Assembly (NCBI GenBank): GCA_963713445.1
Contig: CAVQMB010000037.1
Span: forward strand, 24,080-88,079
Length of the DNA stretch: 64,000 nt
Origin: CAVQMB01 sp963713445
GTDB lineage: Bacteria; Pseudomonadota; Gammaproteobacteria; Competibacterales; Competibacteraceae
Reading direction: 5' to 3'
Shown here: positions 16,634 to 26,015 of the stretch, in pieces
How positions within the stretch are numbered: the stretch's first letter is position 1
Layout of the letters: each line of letters opens with the position of its first letter
Made by a program: the position numbers and the translations under genes
Notes under the pieces: generated by a model
Seen by the model: only the letters and a program-made list of their open reading frames with translations
Databases searched by the model: none
What the model was told of the DNA's origin: nothing

Positions 16634-18348
16634 CGGTCACCATCGTCCGCCGCACGGTGCCGACTTTGCCAGAGCTGCAGGTTTCGCCGTTGCTGGCGCG
16701 AATCTATGGCGCCCGCCGAATTACTGATCCGGTCGAACTTGACCAGCGCCTACAGCGACTGCCGCCACCGCAGCAACTCAAGGGCATGGAGGCCGCGGTC
16801 GAGCTGCTGGCCGCAGCCGTGCGCGGCGGGCAACGGATCCTCATCGTGGCCGACTTCGACGCCGACGGTGCCACCAGCTGTGCGCTGGCGGTACGCGCGC
16901 TCACTGCCATGGGTGCCCGCGACGTGCGCTTTGTGGTCCCCGACCGGTTCAAATACGGCTACGGCCTGACCCCGGAAATTGTCGCGGTCGCGGCGGAACA
17001 ACAGCCGGATCTGCTGGTTACCGTGGACAACGGCATCTCCAGCGTCGACGGGGTGGCCGCCGCCCGCGCCCGCGGCATACCGGTACTGGTCACCGACCAC
17101 CATCTGCCGGCTGCCCGCCTGCCGGATGCCGCTGCCATCGTCAATCCGAACCAGCCGGAGGATCGGTTCCCGAGCAAGAACCTGGCGGGCGTCGGTGTCA
17201 TTTTTTACGTGCTGTCGGCATTGCGCGCGCAGCTCCGCGACACCGGCTGGTTCCACCGCCAGGGTCTGGCCGAACCCGCCATGGCCCAGTTCCTCGACCT
17301 GGTGGCGTTCGGCACCGTGGCCGATGTGGTGGCACTGGATCAGATCAACCGCGTGCTGGTGGCGCAAGGACTGAAACGCATCCGTGCCGGCCGCTGCACT
17401 GCTGGCATCAGCGCCTTGTGTACGGTAACCCGGCGCCAGCAGAACACTCTCAACACCGGCGACATCGGCTTCGCCCTGGGTCCGCGGCTCAACGCCGCCG
17501 GCCGGCTGGAAGACATGTCGCTGGGGATCCGCTGTCTGCTCAGCGACGATCCGGCAGCGGCCGAAACCATGGCCTTGCAACTGGATCGCCTCAACATGGA
17601 GCGCCGCGGCATCGAGGCCGAAATGTTGACCGGCGCGCTGGCAGCGCTGGACGCCCGGCTCAGCCAGGGTAACCTGCCGTTCGGGCTATGCCTGTTCGAT
17701 CGCAGCTGGCATCAGGGGGTGATAGGCATTCTGGCCTCGCGGGTACGCGAACGCACCCACCGGCCGGTAATCGCCTTCGCCCCGGACGGGGCCGACAATA
17801 TCAAGGGTTCGGCCCGCTCGGTAAGCGGTCTGCACATCCGTGATGCACTGGATGCGGTAGCCAGTCGCCACCCGGGCCTGATCAGCAAGTTTGGGGGCCA
17901 CGCCATGGCCGCCGGCCTCAGCCTGGCCCAGTCGCGCCTGGCCGACTTCCAGGCCGCGTTCGACGCCGAGGTACAGCGCCAGCTAAACGCCGACGACTTG
18001 CGCGGCGTGTTGTACTCGGACGGAGAACTGGCCCCCGCCGAGCTGTCCTTGGCAGTGGCTGAGGAACTGCGCCAGGCCGGTCCCTGGGGACAGGGTTTCC
18101 CGGAGCCGTTGTTCGACGGCCGGTTCGAGATCGTCTCCGGCAGGGTATTGAACGAGCGCCATCTCAAACTGGTGCTTACCCCGCCCGGCAGTTCCCATAT
18201 CGTCGACGCCATCGCGTTCAACAAGGCGCCTGACTTTGGCCAACCCACCCCCGGCCAGCTGGTGCATGCCGCCTACCGACTGGACGTGAATGAATGGCGC
18301 GGCCAGCGCAGCGCCCAGCTCATCGTGGAGCACCTGGAACCGGTCTGA
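16630..18348 (+). CDS. recJ: Single-stranded-DNA-specific exonuclease RecJ
   Basis: A 572-residue 5'-3' ssDNA exonuclease of the DHH family, used in recombination and mismatch repair. Metal-binding motifs are VADFDADGAT, VTVDNGISS and VTDHHLP, followed by the DHHA1 region with GSARSVSGLHIRDAL and KFGGHAMAAGLS. The ATG at 16630 overlaps the rpfE stop (ATGA) and gives the usual RecJ N-terminus; an in-frame start 42 bases upstream lies within rpfE. Length matches the family (about 570). Confidence 0.95.
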   Translation: MTVTIVRRTVPTLPELQVSPLLARIYGARRITDPVELDQRLQRLPPPQQLKGMEAAVELLAAAVRGGQRILIVADFDADGATSCALAVRALTAMGARDVRFVVPDRFKYGYGLTPEIVAVAAEQQPDLLVTVDNGISSVDGVAAARARGIPVLVTDHHLPAARLPDAAAIVNPNQPEDRFPSKNLAGVGVIFYVLSALRAQLRDTGWFHRQGLAEPAMAQFLDLVAFGTVADVVALDQINRVLVAQGLKRIRAGRCTAGISALCTVTRRQQNTLNTGDIGFALGPRLNAAGRLEDMSLGIRCLLSDDPAAAETMALQLDRLNMERRGIEAEMLTGALAALDARLSQGNLPFGLCLFDRSWHQGVIGILASRVRERTHRPVIAFAPDGADNIKGSARSVSGLHIRDALDAVASRHPGLISKFGGHAMAAGLSLAQSRLADFQAAFDAEVQRQLNADDLRGVLYSDGELAPAELSLAVAEELRQAGPWGQGFPEPLFDGRFEIVSGRVLNERHLKLVLTPPGSSHIVDAIAFNKAPDFGQPTPGQLVHAAYRLDVNEWRGQRSAQLIVEHLEPV

Positions 18349-18386
18349 CGGTAACGGCGACCGCAGCCGGCCCACCGTAACCCCGG

Positions 18387-20456
18387 TCAAGCCTCAGCGG
18401 GCTGATCTGGCGCGAACAGCGCACGCAAGCGGGCCTCGTTTTCAGGCCGGGCCAGCACGCTGACCTGATCATCGGCCTGCAGCACCGTGTCGCCACCCAC
18501 GAACAGCAGCGCATTCTGACGATGCAGGGTCACCAGCACGGTACCGCGGGGCAGGTTCAGTGCGGCCACGGCCTGGCCGGCCAACAGCGACTCCCCGGCG
18601 ATCCGAAGGTTCAGCAGGGTCGACCCCTGGGCCATGCCACCAAGCCGATGCATGGCATCCTCGAGCGCGGTGCGGTAGCCACGCACCACGTCTGGCACCG
18701 ACATGATCCCGACCACGTGCATGTCGGAATCGAGCACCGCCAACCAACTGTCGGGGTTACCAGCCAGCGCCTCGACGGCATCTTCCAGAGACCCGTCAGC
18801 GGCAATGGTGAACGCACTGCCATCGACCTGCCGGCCGACGGGTTCCGGCTCTTTGCCTTGCGTGACCGTCTCCTCCAGGGTCGTGCGCCGCACCGTGCCA
18901 ATGAACACGCCATCGGGATCGACCACCGGCGCCCCCGGCAGATTGCGGACCGCCAGCTGCTCGAGTGCGCTGGCCACGGAGGTGGCCGCGTTAAGCACCA
19001 GCTGTGGCAGTGCCATCACTTCGCGCACCGGCACCGACGTGATGTTCATACCGAACTGCAACCGATAGGCCGGGGATTCGTTGCGGTCACGCAGCTGACT
19101 GCGATAGATGGTGGTATCACCGACCACCAGCACGGCCGCCGCGATGGCGATCATGGCCGGGGCCAGCAAGGCCAGGTTGCCGGTCATTTCGGCCACCATC
19201 AGCATGACCGCCAGCGGCGCGTGCGCCACCGACCCGAAGCAGGAAATCATGCCAATGATAACGAACGGCACCGGTGAGTGCGGTATGGCCGGCGCGAACG
19301 GCACCAGCAGGCGCCATAACGCCGCGCCGACGGCTCCGCCGATAACCATGCCCGGCCCGAAAATGCCGCCGGAGCCGCCCGAACCGATCGACAGCGAGGT
19401 CGCCACTATTTTGGCGAATGGCAGCAACAATACCAGCCACAGCGGCATCCCCAGCAGAATGTTGCGGTCCAGGACCTCCTGCACCGAGCCGTAGCCGGTG
19501 TTGAGCGCCCCGGGAATCGCCAGCCCGATCAGGCCCACCAGCAGTCCGGCCAAGCCCGGCTTGAGCATGGGGTGCAGCCGGAACCGTTTGAAGGCATCAG
19601 TAAAACCGTAGAAGGTGACTGCATACAGCCGACCCAGAGCACCTGCCAGCAGACCCAGCACGGCATACCAGACCAGTTCCACCGGGCTGAAGGTATACCA
19701 GGTCTGGTAACCGAACATCGGAGTGAACCCCGAAACCGAACCGAATATGGCGAAGGCCACGATCGATGCCACTAGTGACGGCACCAGCGCCGAGGCTTCG
19801 ATGTCGTCCCGGTAAATCAGCTCGGCGCCCAGCAGCGCGCCGCCCAACGGTGCCCGGAAAATGGCGCCGATACCCGAAGCGATACCGGCCGAGACCGCAA
19901 TGCGGGAATCGGCCAGCGACAGGTTGAGCACCCGCGCCATCATGGAACCGAAGGTTGCGCTGATCTGGGCAGTCGGCCCTTCGCGGCCGCCGGAACCACC
20001 GGAACCAATAGTCAACGCCGAGGCCACAATCTTGATAACGGTGACCCGCGCACGCATCCCCTTGGGTTTGTGGTGAACCGCTTCAATGGCCGCGTCGGTG
20101 CCATGACCTTCGGCCTCGGGCGCAAACCCGAACACCAGAATCCCGGACAGCAGTCCGCCCAGTGCCACCACCAGTGGAATCGCCCAGGGCCGGCTGAAGC
20201 CACTGGCCAGGTGAAAGCCGCCCTCCCCGGCGGTACCCGCCGGGTAGAAGCCGCCCAGCACACCCAGCAGATAATGGGTACCGAGTTCCAGCGCGCCGTA
20301 AAACACGATCGCGCCCAGACCGGCGACCACGCCGATCATGCTGCCCAGCACCAGCCATTTGTGTAGGTAGGGGGCCGTTCGCAGGCCTGCCAGGCTACGT
20401 CCGGCAATCCGTCTCAGGGCCCGTTCCTTTCTGGCTATTTGAGAACCCGATGCCAC
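18387..20456 (-). CDS. ClC-family chloride channel/transporter with CBS pair and TrkA-C-like tail
   Basis: A 689-residue protein. The ClC membrane domain has GSGGSGGREGP (151-161; E159 is the gating glutamate, suggesting a coupled exchanger) and GSGGSGGIFGPGM (about 356-368). From about residue 465 there are two CBS motifs (GAPVVDPDGVFIGTVRR and SWLAVLDSDMHVVGIMSVPD) and then an RCK-C/TrkA-C-like end (GTVLVTLHRQNALLFVGGDT). Such tails sense nucleotides or ligands. The start is a GTG with GAGGTGA upstream. It is convergent with recJ, 38 bases away. Confidence 0.9.
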   Translation of the reverse strand: MASGSQIARKERALRRIAGRSLAGLRTAPYLHKWLVLGSMIGVVAGLGAIVFYGALELGTHYLLGVLGGFYPAGTAGEGGFHLASGFSRPWAIPLVVALGGLLSGILVFGFAPEAEGHGTDAAIEAVHHKPKGMRARVTVIKIVASALTIGSGGSGGREGPTAQISATFGSMMARVLNLSLADSRIAVSAGIASGIGAIFRAPLGGALLGAELIYRDDIEASALVPSLVASIVAFAIFGSVSGFTPMFGYQTWYTFSPVELVWYAVLGLLAGALGRLYAVTFYGFTDAFKRFRLHPMLKPGLAGLLVGLIGLAIPGALNTGYGSVQEVLDRNILLGMPLWLVLLLPFAKIVATSLSIGSGGSGGIFGPGMVIGGAVGAALWRLLVPFAPAIPHSPVPFVIIGMISCFGSVAHAPLAVMLMVAEMTGNLALLAPAMIAIAAAVLVVGDTTIYRSQLRDRNESPAYRLQFGMNITSVPVREVMALPQLVLNAATSVASALEQLAVRNLPGAPVVDPDGVFIGTVRRTTLEETVTQGKEPEPVGRQVDGSAFTIAADGSLEDAVEALAGNPDSWLAVLDSDMHVVGIMSVPDVVRGYRTALEDAMHRLGGMAQGSTLLNLRIAGESLLAGQAVAALNLPRGTVLVTLHRQNALLFVGGDTVLQADDQVSVLARPENEARLRALFAPDQPAEA

Positions 20457-20529
20457 AGTTCACCTCGCTGCTAATGTTGTTGGTGTTGCACAGCGCCGGC
20501 GACTGGCCCGGCTCAGGTTGGGGTGATAC

Positions 20530-20556
20530 CCCGGTGCCGATCGTGGACCGGCACCC
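20530..20556 (-). terminator. GC hairpin between pncB and the ClC gene
   Basis: GGTGCC and GGCACC flank an 11-base loop here. The hairpin lies in the gap between pncB and the downstream ClC gene on the minus strand. No T-tract follows, so it is only a weak terminator candidate. Confidence 0.3.
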
Positions 20557-20588
20557 GCTGCGGGGCTAGCGCTCGCCACCCCATCGCA

Positions 20589-22073
20589 TTACACGCCATT
20601 GTCGTTGAGTCGGCCACGCTCGCGCTGAATCATCCCGTCACGGATATCGTTAAGGTGGGGACTCAGACCGACCGGATAGATATGCGGCAAATCGAAGCGC
20701 TTGTGACTGGCGTCGAGATGGGCCAGCTGCGCCTGCACCCGGTCGCGTACCGCCTGCAGGGAGGGTGGTTCCGCAAGCCGCCGGCCAGCCCGGTACAACG
20801 GTGCCAGTAGCGGTTCGCAGCGCCGTGCCTGATGCAGCCGCTTGCGCCGCAGGTTATCGTTGGGATCGATGATCCGGTCGATGGCGGTAACTGGCTCGTC
20901 CTCGATGGCGATAGCGTCAGCGATCATCAGATCCTGATCGTCGAAATAGCGGTACACCTGCAGCAGCCCGGGGATGCTCATCTTCGACTTCTGGTCCGAC
21001 AGTTTCAGCTTGTACTGCCACTGGCCATCCGCGCCCTCAATCGCCGTCAGTTTATAGACGCCGGACAACGCCGGATCGTCATAAGCCGTCACCAGCTTGG
21101 TACCGACACCCCAGGCATCGATACGCGCACCCTGCTGTTTGAGGCTGGTGATGACGTACTCGTCCAGCTCGTTGCTGGCCATCACCTTGGCTTCCGTGAA
21201 ACCAGCCTCGTCCAGCATGGCCCTGGCACGCTTGCTGAAATAGGCCAGGTCACCGCTGTCCAGGCGCACGCCAATGATCTCGGTGCCCCGTTCGCGCAAC
21301 TCCCGGGCCACGCTGATCGCATTGTGAATGCCGCTGATCGAACCGTAGGTATCGACCAGGAACACACAGTTCTCCGGCAACGCCCGGGCGTAGGCAGCAA
21401 ACGCCTCGCGCTCGTCATCGAACGCCATCACCCAGCTATGGGCGTGGGTCCCGACCACCGGGATACCCAGCAGCTTGCCCGCCAACACGTTGGAGGTGCC
21501 GCTGGCGCCACCGACATAGCTCGCCCGTGAGGCCGCCAGCGCCCCCAGGCCCTGAGCCCGCCGCAGGCCGAAGTCAACCACCGAGCCACCATCCGCAGCC
21601 AGCCCTACCCGCGCTGCCTTGGTGGCGATCAGACTCTGGAAGTTGAGCGTATTGAGCAGCGGCGTCTCCAGAATCTGAGCCAGCAGGATCGGCCCCTGCA
21701 CACGCACCAGCGGCTCATTGGGAAACACCACGGTCCCTTCGGCGACAGCCGTGATGTCGCAGTTCAGCCGCAGCCCGCCGAGGTAATCCAAAAACGCCGG
21801 CTCGAACAAAGGCTTACCAGTGCGATCGGTGAGGGTTGCCAGATAAGCCAGGTCGCCGTCGCTGAAGCCCCACTGGTCGAGGTATTCCATCAGCGTGCCC
21901 AGTCCGGCGCTGACCACGAAGCCGCCCTCGAAAGGATTGCGGCGGTAGAACATATGGAATTCGGCCCGGCGATCGGCGAGTCCGCTCTTCCAGTAGCCGT
22001 AGGCCATGGTGAGCTGATACTGATCGGTCAGCAGGGCAAGCGACGGATCGCTGCGGAACAGTTCGCTGAACAT
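20589..22073 (-). CDS. pncB: Nicotinate phosphoribosyltransferase
   Basis: A 494-residue NAD salvage enzyme joining nicotinate to PRPP. LLTDQYQLTMAYGYWKSGL at the N-terminus, FHMFYRRNPFEGGFVVSAGL and the segment VVDFGLRRAQG are family hallmarks, and IGVRLDSGDLAYFSK lies in the phosphate-binding barrel. The ATG at 22073 has GGAGA upstream and matches the family start; the 31 upstream codons in frame do not. It overlaps no neighbour but follows the glutaredoxin-like gene by 17 bases. Confidence 0.93.
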   Translation of the reverse strand: MFSELFRSDPSLALLTDQYQLTMAYGYWKSGLADRRAEFHMFYRRNPFEGGFVVSAGLGTLMEYLDQWGFSDGDLAYLATLTDRTGKPLFEPAFLDYLGGLRLNCDITAVAEGTVVFPNEPLVRVQGPILLAQILETPLLNTLNFQSLIATKAARVGLAADGGSVVDFGLRRAQGLGALAASRASYVGGASGTSNVLAGKLLGIPVVGTHAHSWVMAFDDEREAFAAYARALPENCVFLVDTYGSISGIHNAISVARELRERGTEIIGVRLDSGDLAYFSKRARAMLDEAGFTEAKVMASNELDEYVITSLKQQGARIDAWGVGTKLVTAYDDPALSGVYKLTAIEGADGQWQYKLKLSDQKSKMSIPGLLQVYRYFDDQDLMIADAIAIEDEPVTAIDRIIDPNDNLRRKRLHQARRCEPLLAPLYRAGRRLAEPPSLQAVRDRVQAQLAHLDASHKRFDLPHIYPVGLSPHLNDIRDGMIQRERGRLNDNGV

Positions 22074-22090
22074 GCGGATTCTCCGGCCGG

Positions 22091-22321
22091 TCAGGCGGAC
22101 AACGCCAGCGTGCGGACCGCGGCAGCGTCGAACGGCCACCCGAGTTCGGCACCGTCGGCCCGGCACAGTACCGGAATACGCACACCGTAACGTGTCATCA
22201 ACCGGTCATCATCGACGATATCGACCTCCGGCACCGGCTTACCCAGGGTCGCGACCACCAGCCGCTGGGCCTCGTCGCACAAATGGCAGCCGGTGGTCAT
22301 GTACAGCACCAGATCATTCAT
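22091..22321 (-). CDS. Glutaredoxin-like protein (DUF836/GrxC-type, CxxC)
   Basis: A 76-residue thioredoxin-fold protein. LVLYMTTGCHLCDEAQRLV carries a CHLC redox motif, and IPVLCRADGAELGWPFDAAA carries the cis-Pro and the usual YCBS/GWPF-type end of this short family. The ATG at 22321 follows GAGAAAAG; an upstream in-frame TTG adds six residues. The partner is unknown. It lies between UPF0210 and pncB, all on the minus strand. Confidence 0.8.
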   Translation of the reverse strand: MNDLVLYMTTGCHLCDEAQRLVVATLGKPVPEVDIVDDDRLMTRYGVRIPVLCRADGAELGWPFDAAAVRTLALSA

Positions 22322-22335
22322 CAGCTTTTCTCGCT

Positions 22336-23715
22336 TCAATTGCGCAGGCTCTGCAACGGCGCCGGGATATGGCCTGCGAAGCGCACGAATGGATCGCCGC
22401 CGCCCGGATTGCGCACCGGCAACACCACGCTTTCACCGAACAGTCCGCCGAAGCTGACCAGTTCGCCCGCCGCGCGGCCGGGCACCGGAATCAGCCGCGC
22501 CGCGGTGGTCTTGTTATTGGCCACCCCGATCGCCATTTCGTCGGCAATGATGGCAGCGATGGTATCGCCCGGCGTGTCGCCCGGTATAGCCACCATATCC
22601 AGACCGACACTACAGACACTGGTCATGGCCTCGAGCTTTTCCAGTGTCAGGCTGCCAGCGGCCGCCGCAGCCGCCAGCGTGGCGTCCTCCATCACCGGGA
22701 TGAAGGCGCCGCTGAGCCCGCCGACGCTAGAGCTGGCGAACGCCCCGCCCTTCTTCACCGCGTCGTTGAGCAGTGCCAGCGCCGCAGTGGAACCGGGCGC
22801 ACCGATCTCGCTGATGCCCATGACCTGCAGGATTTCGCCAATCGAGTCGCCGACCTTGGGTGTGGGCGCCAGCGACAGGTCGACGATGCCGAACTGTACG
22901 CCCAGCCGGTCGGCCAGCTCGCGTCCGATCAACTCGCCGACCCGGGTGATGCGGAATGCCGTCAGCTTGATCTCTTCGGCGAGATCAGCCAGATTAAGCC
23001 GCTCCGGCGCACTCCGTTCGACCAACCGCTGCAGTGCCCGCTTGACCACGCCGGGACCTGAAACCCCGATATTGATGACCGCCTCGGCTTCACCAGGGCC
23101 ATGAGTGGCCCCGGCCATGAACGGATTGTCCTCCGGCATGTTGGCGAACACCACCAGTTTGGCGCAGGCAAAGCCCTGGTGGCCGCTGTCGGCTTCAGCC
23201 ATGGCCCGCAACGCGTGGCCCAGCCGCAGCACGGCATCCATGTTGATGCCGGCCCGGGTCGAGGCCACGCTGATACCGGAACAGACCCTTCCGGTGGTCG
23301 CCAGGGCCTCGGGCAGACTGTCGATCAGCGCCCGCGCGGTCGGGGTCATGCCCTTGTGCACCAGTGCCCCGAAACCACCGATCAGATCGACCCCAACGTC
23401 GGCCGCCGCCCGGTCCAGGCAGCCGGCGATCTGGACCAGGGCGTCGCGATCGTGACCGGCGGCGACGGTGGCGATCGGCGATATCGCCAGCCGCCGGTTG
23501 ACCACCGGAATACCGAAACGGCGCTCCAGTTCGCGGGTGGCACGCACCAGCCCGGCGGCGCGGTTAGCGATCTTGGCCTGGATCTTGGCACACAGATGTT
23601 GCAACACCGGGCTGCTGCAATCATCCAGATTGAGCCCCAGGGTGACCGTGCGCACGTCCAGATTCTCTTCCTGGAACATACGGATGGTATCGAACACGGC
23701 CTCGCTGCGAATCAT
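22336..23715 (-). CDS. UPF0210/DUF711 family protein (PFL-fold)
   Basis: A 459-residue protein of the UPF0210 group, structurally related to pyruvate formate-lyase-like barrels. Segments GRVCSGISVASTRAGINMDA, INIGVSGPGVVKRAL and SVCSVGLDMVAIPGDT match the family. It has no known enzymatic activity. Its ATG overlaps the stop of the ACT gene by four bases. UPF0210 next to a small ACT protein is a conserved bacterial gene pair, as in streptococci, so the two probably act together. Confidence 0.88.
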   Translation of the reverse strand: MIRSEAVFDTIRMFQEENLDVRTVTLGLNLDDCSSPVLQHLCAKIQAKIANRAAGLVRATRELERRFGIPVVNRRLAISPIATVAAGHDRDALVQIAGCLDRAAADVGVDLIGGFGALVHKGMTPTARALIDSLPEALATTGRVCSGISVASTRAGINMDAVLRLGHALRAMAEADSGHQGFACAKLVVFANMPEDNPFMAGATHGPGEAEAVINIGVSGPGVVKRALQRLVERSAPERLNLADLAEEIKLTAFRITRVGELIGRELADRLGVQFGIVDLSLAPTPKVGDSIGEILQVMGISEIGAPGSTAALALLNDAVKKGGAFASSSVGGLSGAFIPVMEDATLAAAAAAGSLTLEKLEAMTSVCSVGLDMVAIPGDTPGDTIAAIIADEMAIGVANNKTTAARLIPVPGRAAGELVSFGGLFGESVVLPVRNPGGGDPFVRFAGHIPAPLQSLRN

Positions 23716-24275
23716 GGGCGCAGTCTCCGGTAAGCGACTTCATTGGTGGCGATAAACAACGCCTCATGCTGCAACCGCACTTGCAGGCCCACTTCAGCAC
23801 CCGCGTGCTCGAGATCGATCTGCAACTGATCCAGCGCCACCTCGCGCTGCAGAGCTATCTCGGCCAGAATTCGCATATCGCCAGCCTCATCGACACGGCA
23901 GTCGAGGTCGGTAAAGTTGCCGCCGCGTTCCGCGATCAGGCTGCTGATGGTATGCACCACACCATGCCCGGCCTGGCCGCTGGCGGTCAGGATGTAGCGC
24001 TCGCCGGGCGCCGACGGCGACTTGGCCGGTTGGTAGGGCAGCAGTTCCACCGCCGCGCCCGGGCTGACCACTCCACGCACCCGTTCGATCAGGGCGGCAC
24101 CATCGCAGCCGCCCGGCAGAACGGCGATAACGATGATGGTGAAATAGTCGCGCACCACGGTCTGGCTGAGTTGCAGCAGGTCGGCGCCCGCGTGGTCGAG
24201 TACGGCGCTGAGGCCGGCGATGATGCCGCGCTTGTCGAGGGTGTGCACGGTCAGCAGATGGGTCGGCGTGGTCAT
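23712..24275 (-). CDS. Tandem ACT-domain protein (GcvR-like)
   Basis: About 187 residues with two ACT domains: HLLTVHTLDKRGIIAGLSAV (1-80) and RYILTASGQAGHGVVHTISS (about 92-175). ACT domains bind amino acids; GcvR-type proteins of this size regulate glycine cleavage genes. The ATG at 24275 lies two bases past the pgm stop; a TTG at 24281 is an alternative overlapping start. It is coupled to UPF0210 downstream, so it may be the ligand sensor for that protein. Confidence 0.8.
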   Translation of the reverse strand: MTTPTHLLTVHTLDKRGIIAGLSAVLDHAGADLLQLSQTVVRDYFTIIVIAVLPGGCDGAALIERVRGVVSPGAAVELLPYQPAKSPSAPGERYILTASGQAGHGVVHTISSLIAERGGNFTDLDCRVDEAGDMRILAEIALQREVALDQLQIDLEHAGAEVGLQVRLQHEALFIATNEVAYRRLRP

Positions 24276-24277
24276 GC

Positions 24278-25915
24278 TCAAGTAACCACGTCAGGAGCCG
24301 TGCGGCCGGTCCAGTGGTGGATTCCGGCAACGGTGTCGGCGACCCGGATCAGGTCCGCCAGCGCCTGCTGGGCGTCCTCATCCTGGCGCTCGGGATCAGC
24401 TTCGGGGCGCTCGAGGTATACCCGCAAGGTGGCGCCTGCGGTGCCGGTACCGGAGAGCCGGTAAACGATACGTGCGTCGCGGTCGAGACCGATGCGGATA
24501 CCTTGATGATCGCTGCGGCTGCCATCGACCGGATCGCGGTAACTGAAGTCATCGGCCCAGGTCACCGTGTGGCCGGCCACTTGCTGGCCGGGCAGCTTGG
24601 TCAGCCGGCTGCGCAGTTCGTCGATCAACGCCCCGGCCCGTTCGGCTGCGACTGCTTCGTAATCATGCCGAGTGTAGTAATGACGGCCGAACCGGCGCCA
24701 GTGCCCGGCCACGATCTCGGCCACCGGCTGATTCCTCAGCGCCAGTATGTTGAGCCAGAACAGCACTGCCCACAGGCCGTCTTTCTCGCGCAGGTGAGCG
24801 GAACTGGTGCCGAAACTCTCCTCGCCACACAACGTGATGCGGCCGGCATCGAGCAGGTTACCGAAAAACTTCCAGCCGGTCGGCGTCTCGAAGCATGGGA
24901 TACCCAGTGTGTCGGCCACCCGGTCGAGCGCCCGGCTGGTCGGCATCGACCGCGCCACCCCCGCCAGCCCGTCACTGTAGCCCGGCACCAGCTCGGCGTT
25001 TGCCGCCATGATGGCCACACTGTCACTGGGCGTCACATAGCAGTCACGCCCCAGAATCATGTTGCGATCGCCGTCGCCATCCGAGGCCGCCGCAAAATCG
25101 ACCGCCCGGGCCCCGCGGGTCAGCGCGAACAGCTCGTGGGCATAGACCGGATTGGGATCGGGATGGCCGCCGCCAAAGTCCTCCAGCGGCACCGCGTTGA
25201 TCACGCTGCCCGGTGGTGCGCCCAGCCGCCGCTCCAGAATCTCGTGCGCGTACGGGCCGGTCACAGCATGCATGGCATCGAAACACAGCCGGAACCGGGG
25301 CTGGGCCAGCAACGCCCGCAGCCGCTCGAAATCGAACAGCTGTTCCATCAGCTCCGCGTAGTCGGCGACCGGATCGATCACCTCGATGACCATGTCGTCG
25401 AGCCCGCTGCGGCCGCAACGATCCAGTGCGATCGGCGCGGCATCGGCCACGATACGGTAGCCAGCGAGTTCCCGGCTGCGACGATAGATCGCCTCGGTCA
25501 CGAACTCCGGCGCGGGCCCACCGTTGGCGGTATTGAATTTGATCCCGAAATCACCGTCGGCGCCACCCGGATTGTGGCTGGCCGAAAGCACAATGCCGCC
25601 GGCGGCGCGGAATTTGCGAATGAGGCATGAGACTGCCGGGGTCGAAAGCAATCCGTTCTGACCCACCAACACCCGGCCCACCCCGTTGGCCGCCGCCATC
25701 TGCAGAATGGTCTGCAACGCCGGGCGGTTGTAATAGCGGCCATCACCGCCCACTACCAGAGTCGCCCCCTGGCAAGCCGGTACAGCATCAAATATCGCCT
25801 GGACGAAGTTTTCCAGATAATGCGGCTTCTGGAATACGCGGACCTTCTTGCGCAGACCGGAGGTGCCGGGTTTCTGGTCGTCGAACGGCCGGGTTGGGAT
25901 CGTGGAGACGCTCAT
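24278..25915 (-). CDS. pgm: Phosphoglucomutase (alpha-D-glucose phosphate-specific)
   Basis: A 545-residue enzyme interconverting glucose-1-phosphate and glucose-6-phosphate. TRPFDDQKPGTSGLRKKV is the N-terminal substrate loop of the eukaryote-like Pgm family. The phosphoserine loop is VLSASHNPGG, metal loop AASDGDGDRNM, and sugar-binding loop CGEESFGTSS. The family is about 545 residues. The ATG at 25915 was chosen over one five codons upstream because homology begins there. It could supply glucose phosphate for the trehalose/glucan genes further on, though it is not linked to them. It is the first of a tightly packed minus-strand run. Confidence 0.93.
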   Translation of the reverse strand: MSVSTIPTRPFDDQKPGTSGLRKKVRVFQKPHYLENFVQAIFDAVPACQGATLVVGGDGRYYNRPALQTILQMAAANGVGRVLVGQNGLLSTPAVSCLIRKFRAAGGIVLSASHNPGGADGDFGIKFNTANGGPAPEFVTEAIYRRSRELAGYRIVADAAPIALDRCGRSGLDDMVIEVIDPVADYAELMEQLFDFERLRALLAQPRFRLCFDAMHAVTGPYAHEILERRLGAPPGSVINAVPLEDFGGGHPDPNPVYAHELFALTRGARAVDFAAASDGDGDRNMILGRDCYVTPSDSVAIMAANAELVPGYSDGLAGVARSMPTSRALDRVADTLGIPCFETPTGWKFFGNLLDAGRITLCGEESFGTSSAHLREKDGLWAVLFWLNILALRNQPVAEIVAGHWRRFGRHYYTRHDYEAVAAERAGALIDELRSRLTKLPGQQVAGHTVTWADDFSYRDPVDGSRSDHQGIRIGLDRDARIVYRLSGTGTAGATLRVYLERPEADPERQDEDAQQALADLIRVADTVAGIHHWTGRTAPDVVT

Positions 25916-26015
25916 GGGATCTGCGGGCAAGGCCCTTTGGCGGCGGCAAGAGTGTATTCTATGTTATCAGTCGACTTTTACCGAACAACCCGAACGATCG
26001 ACTCGTCATGCCAAT

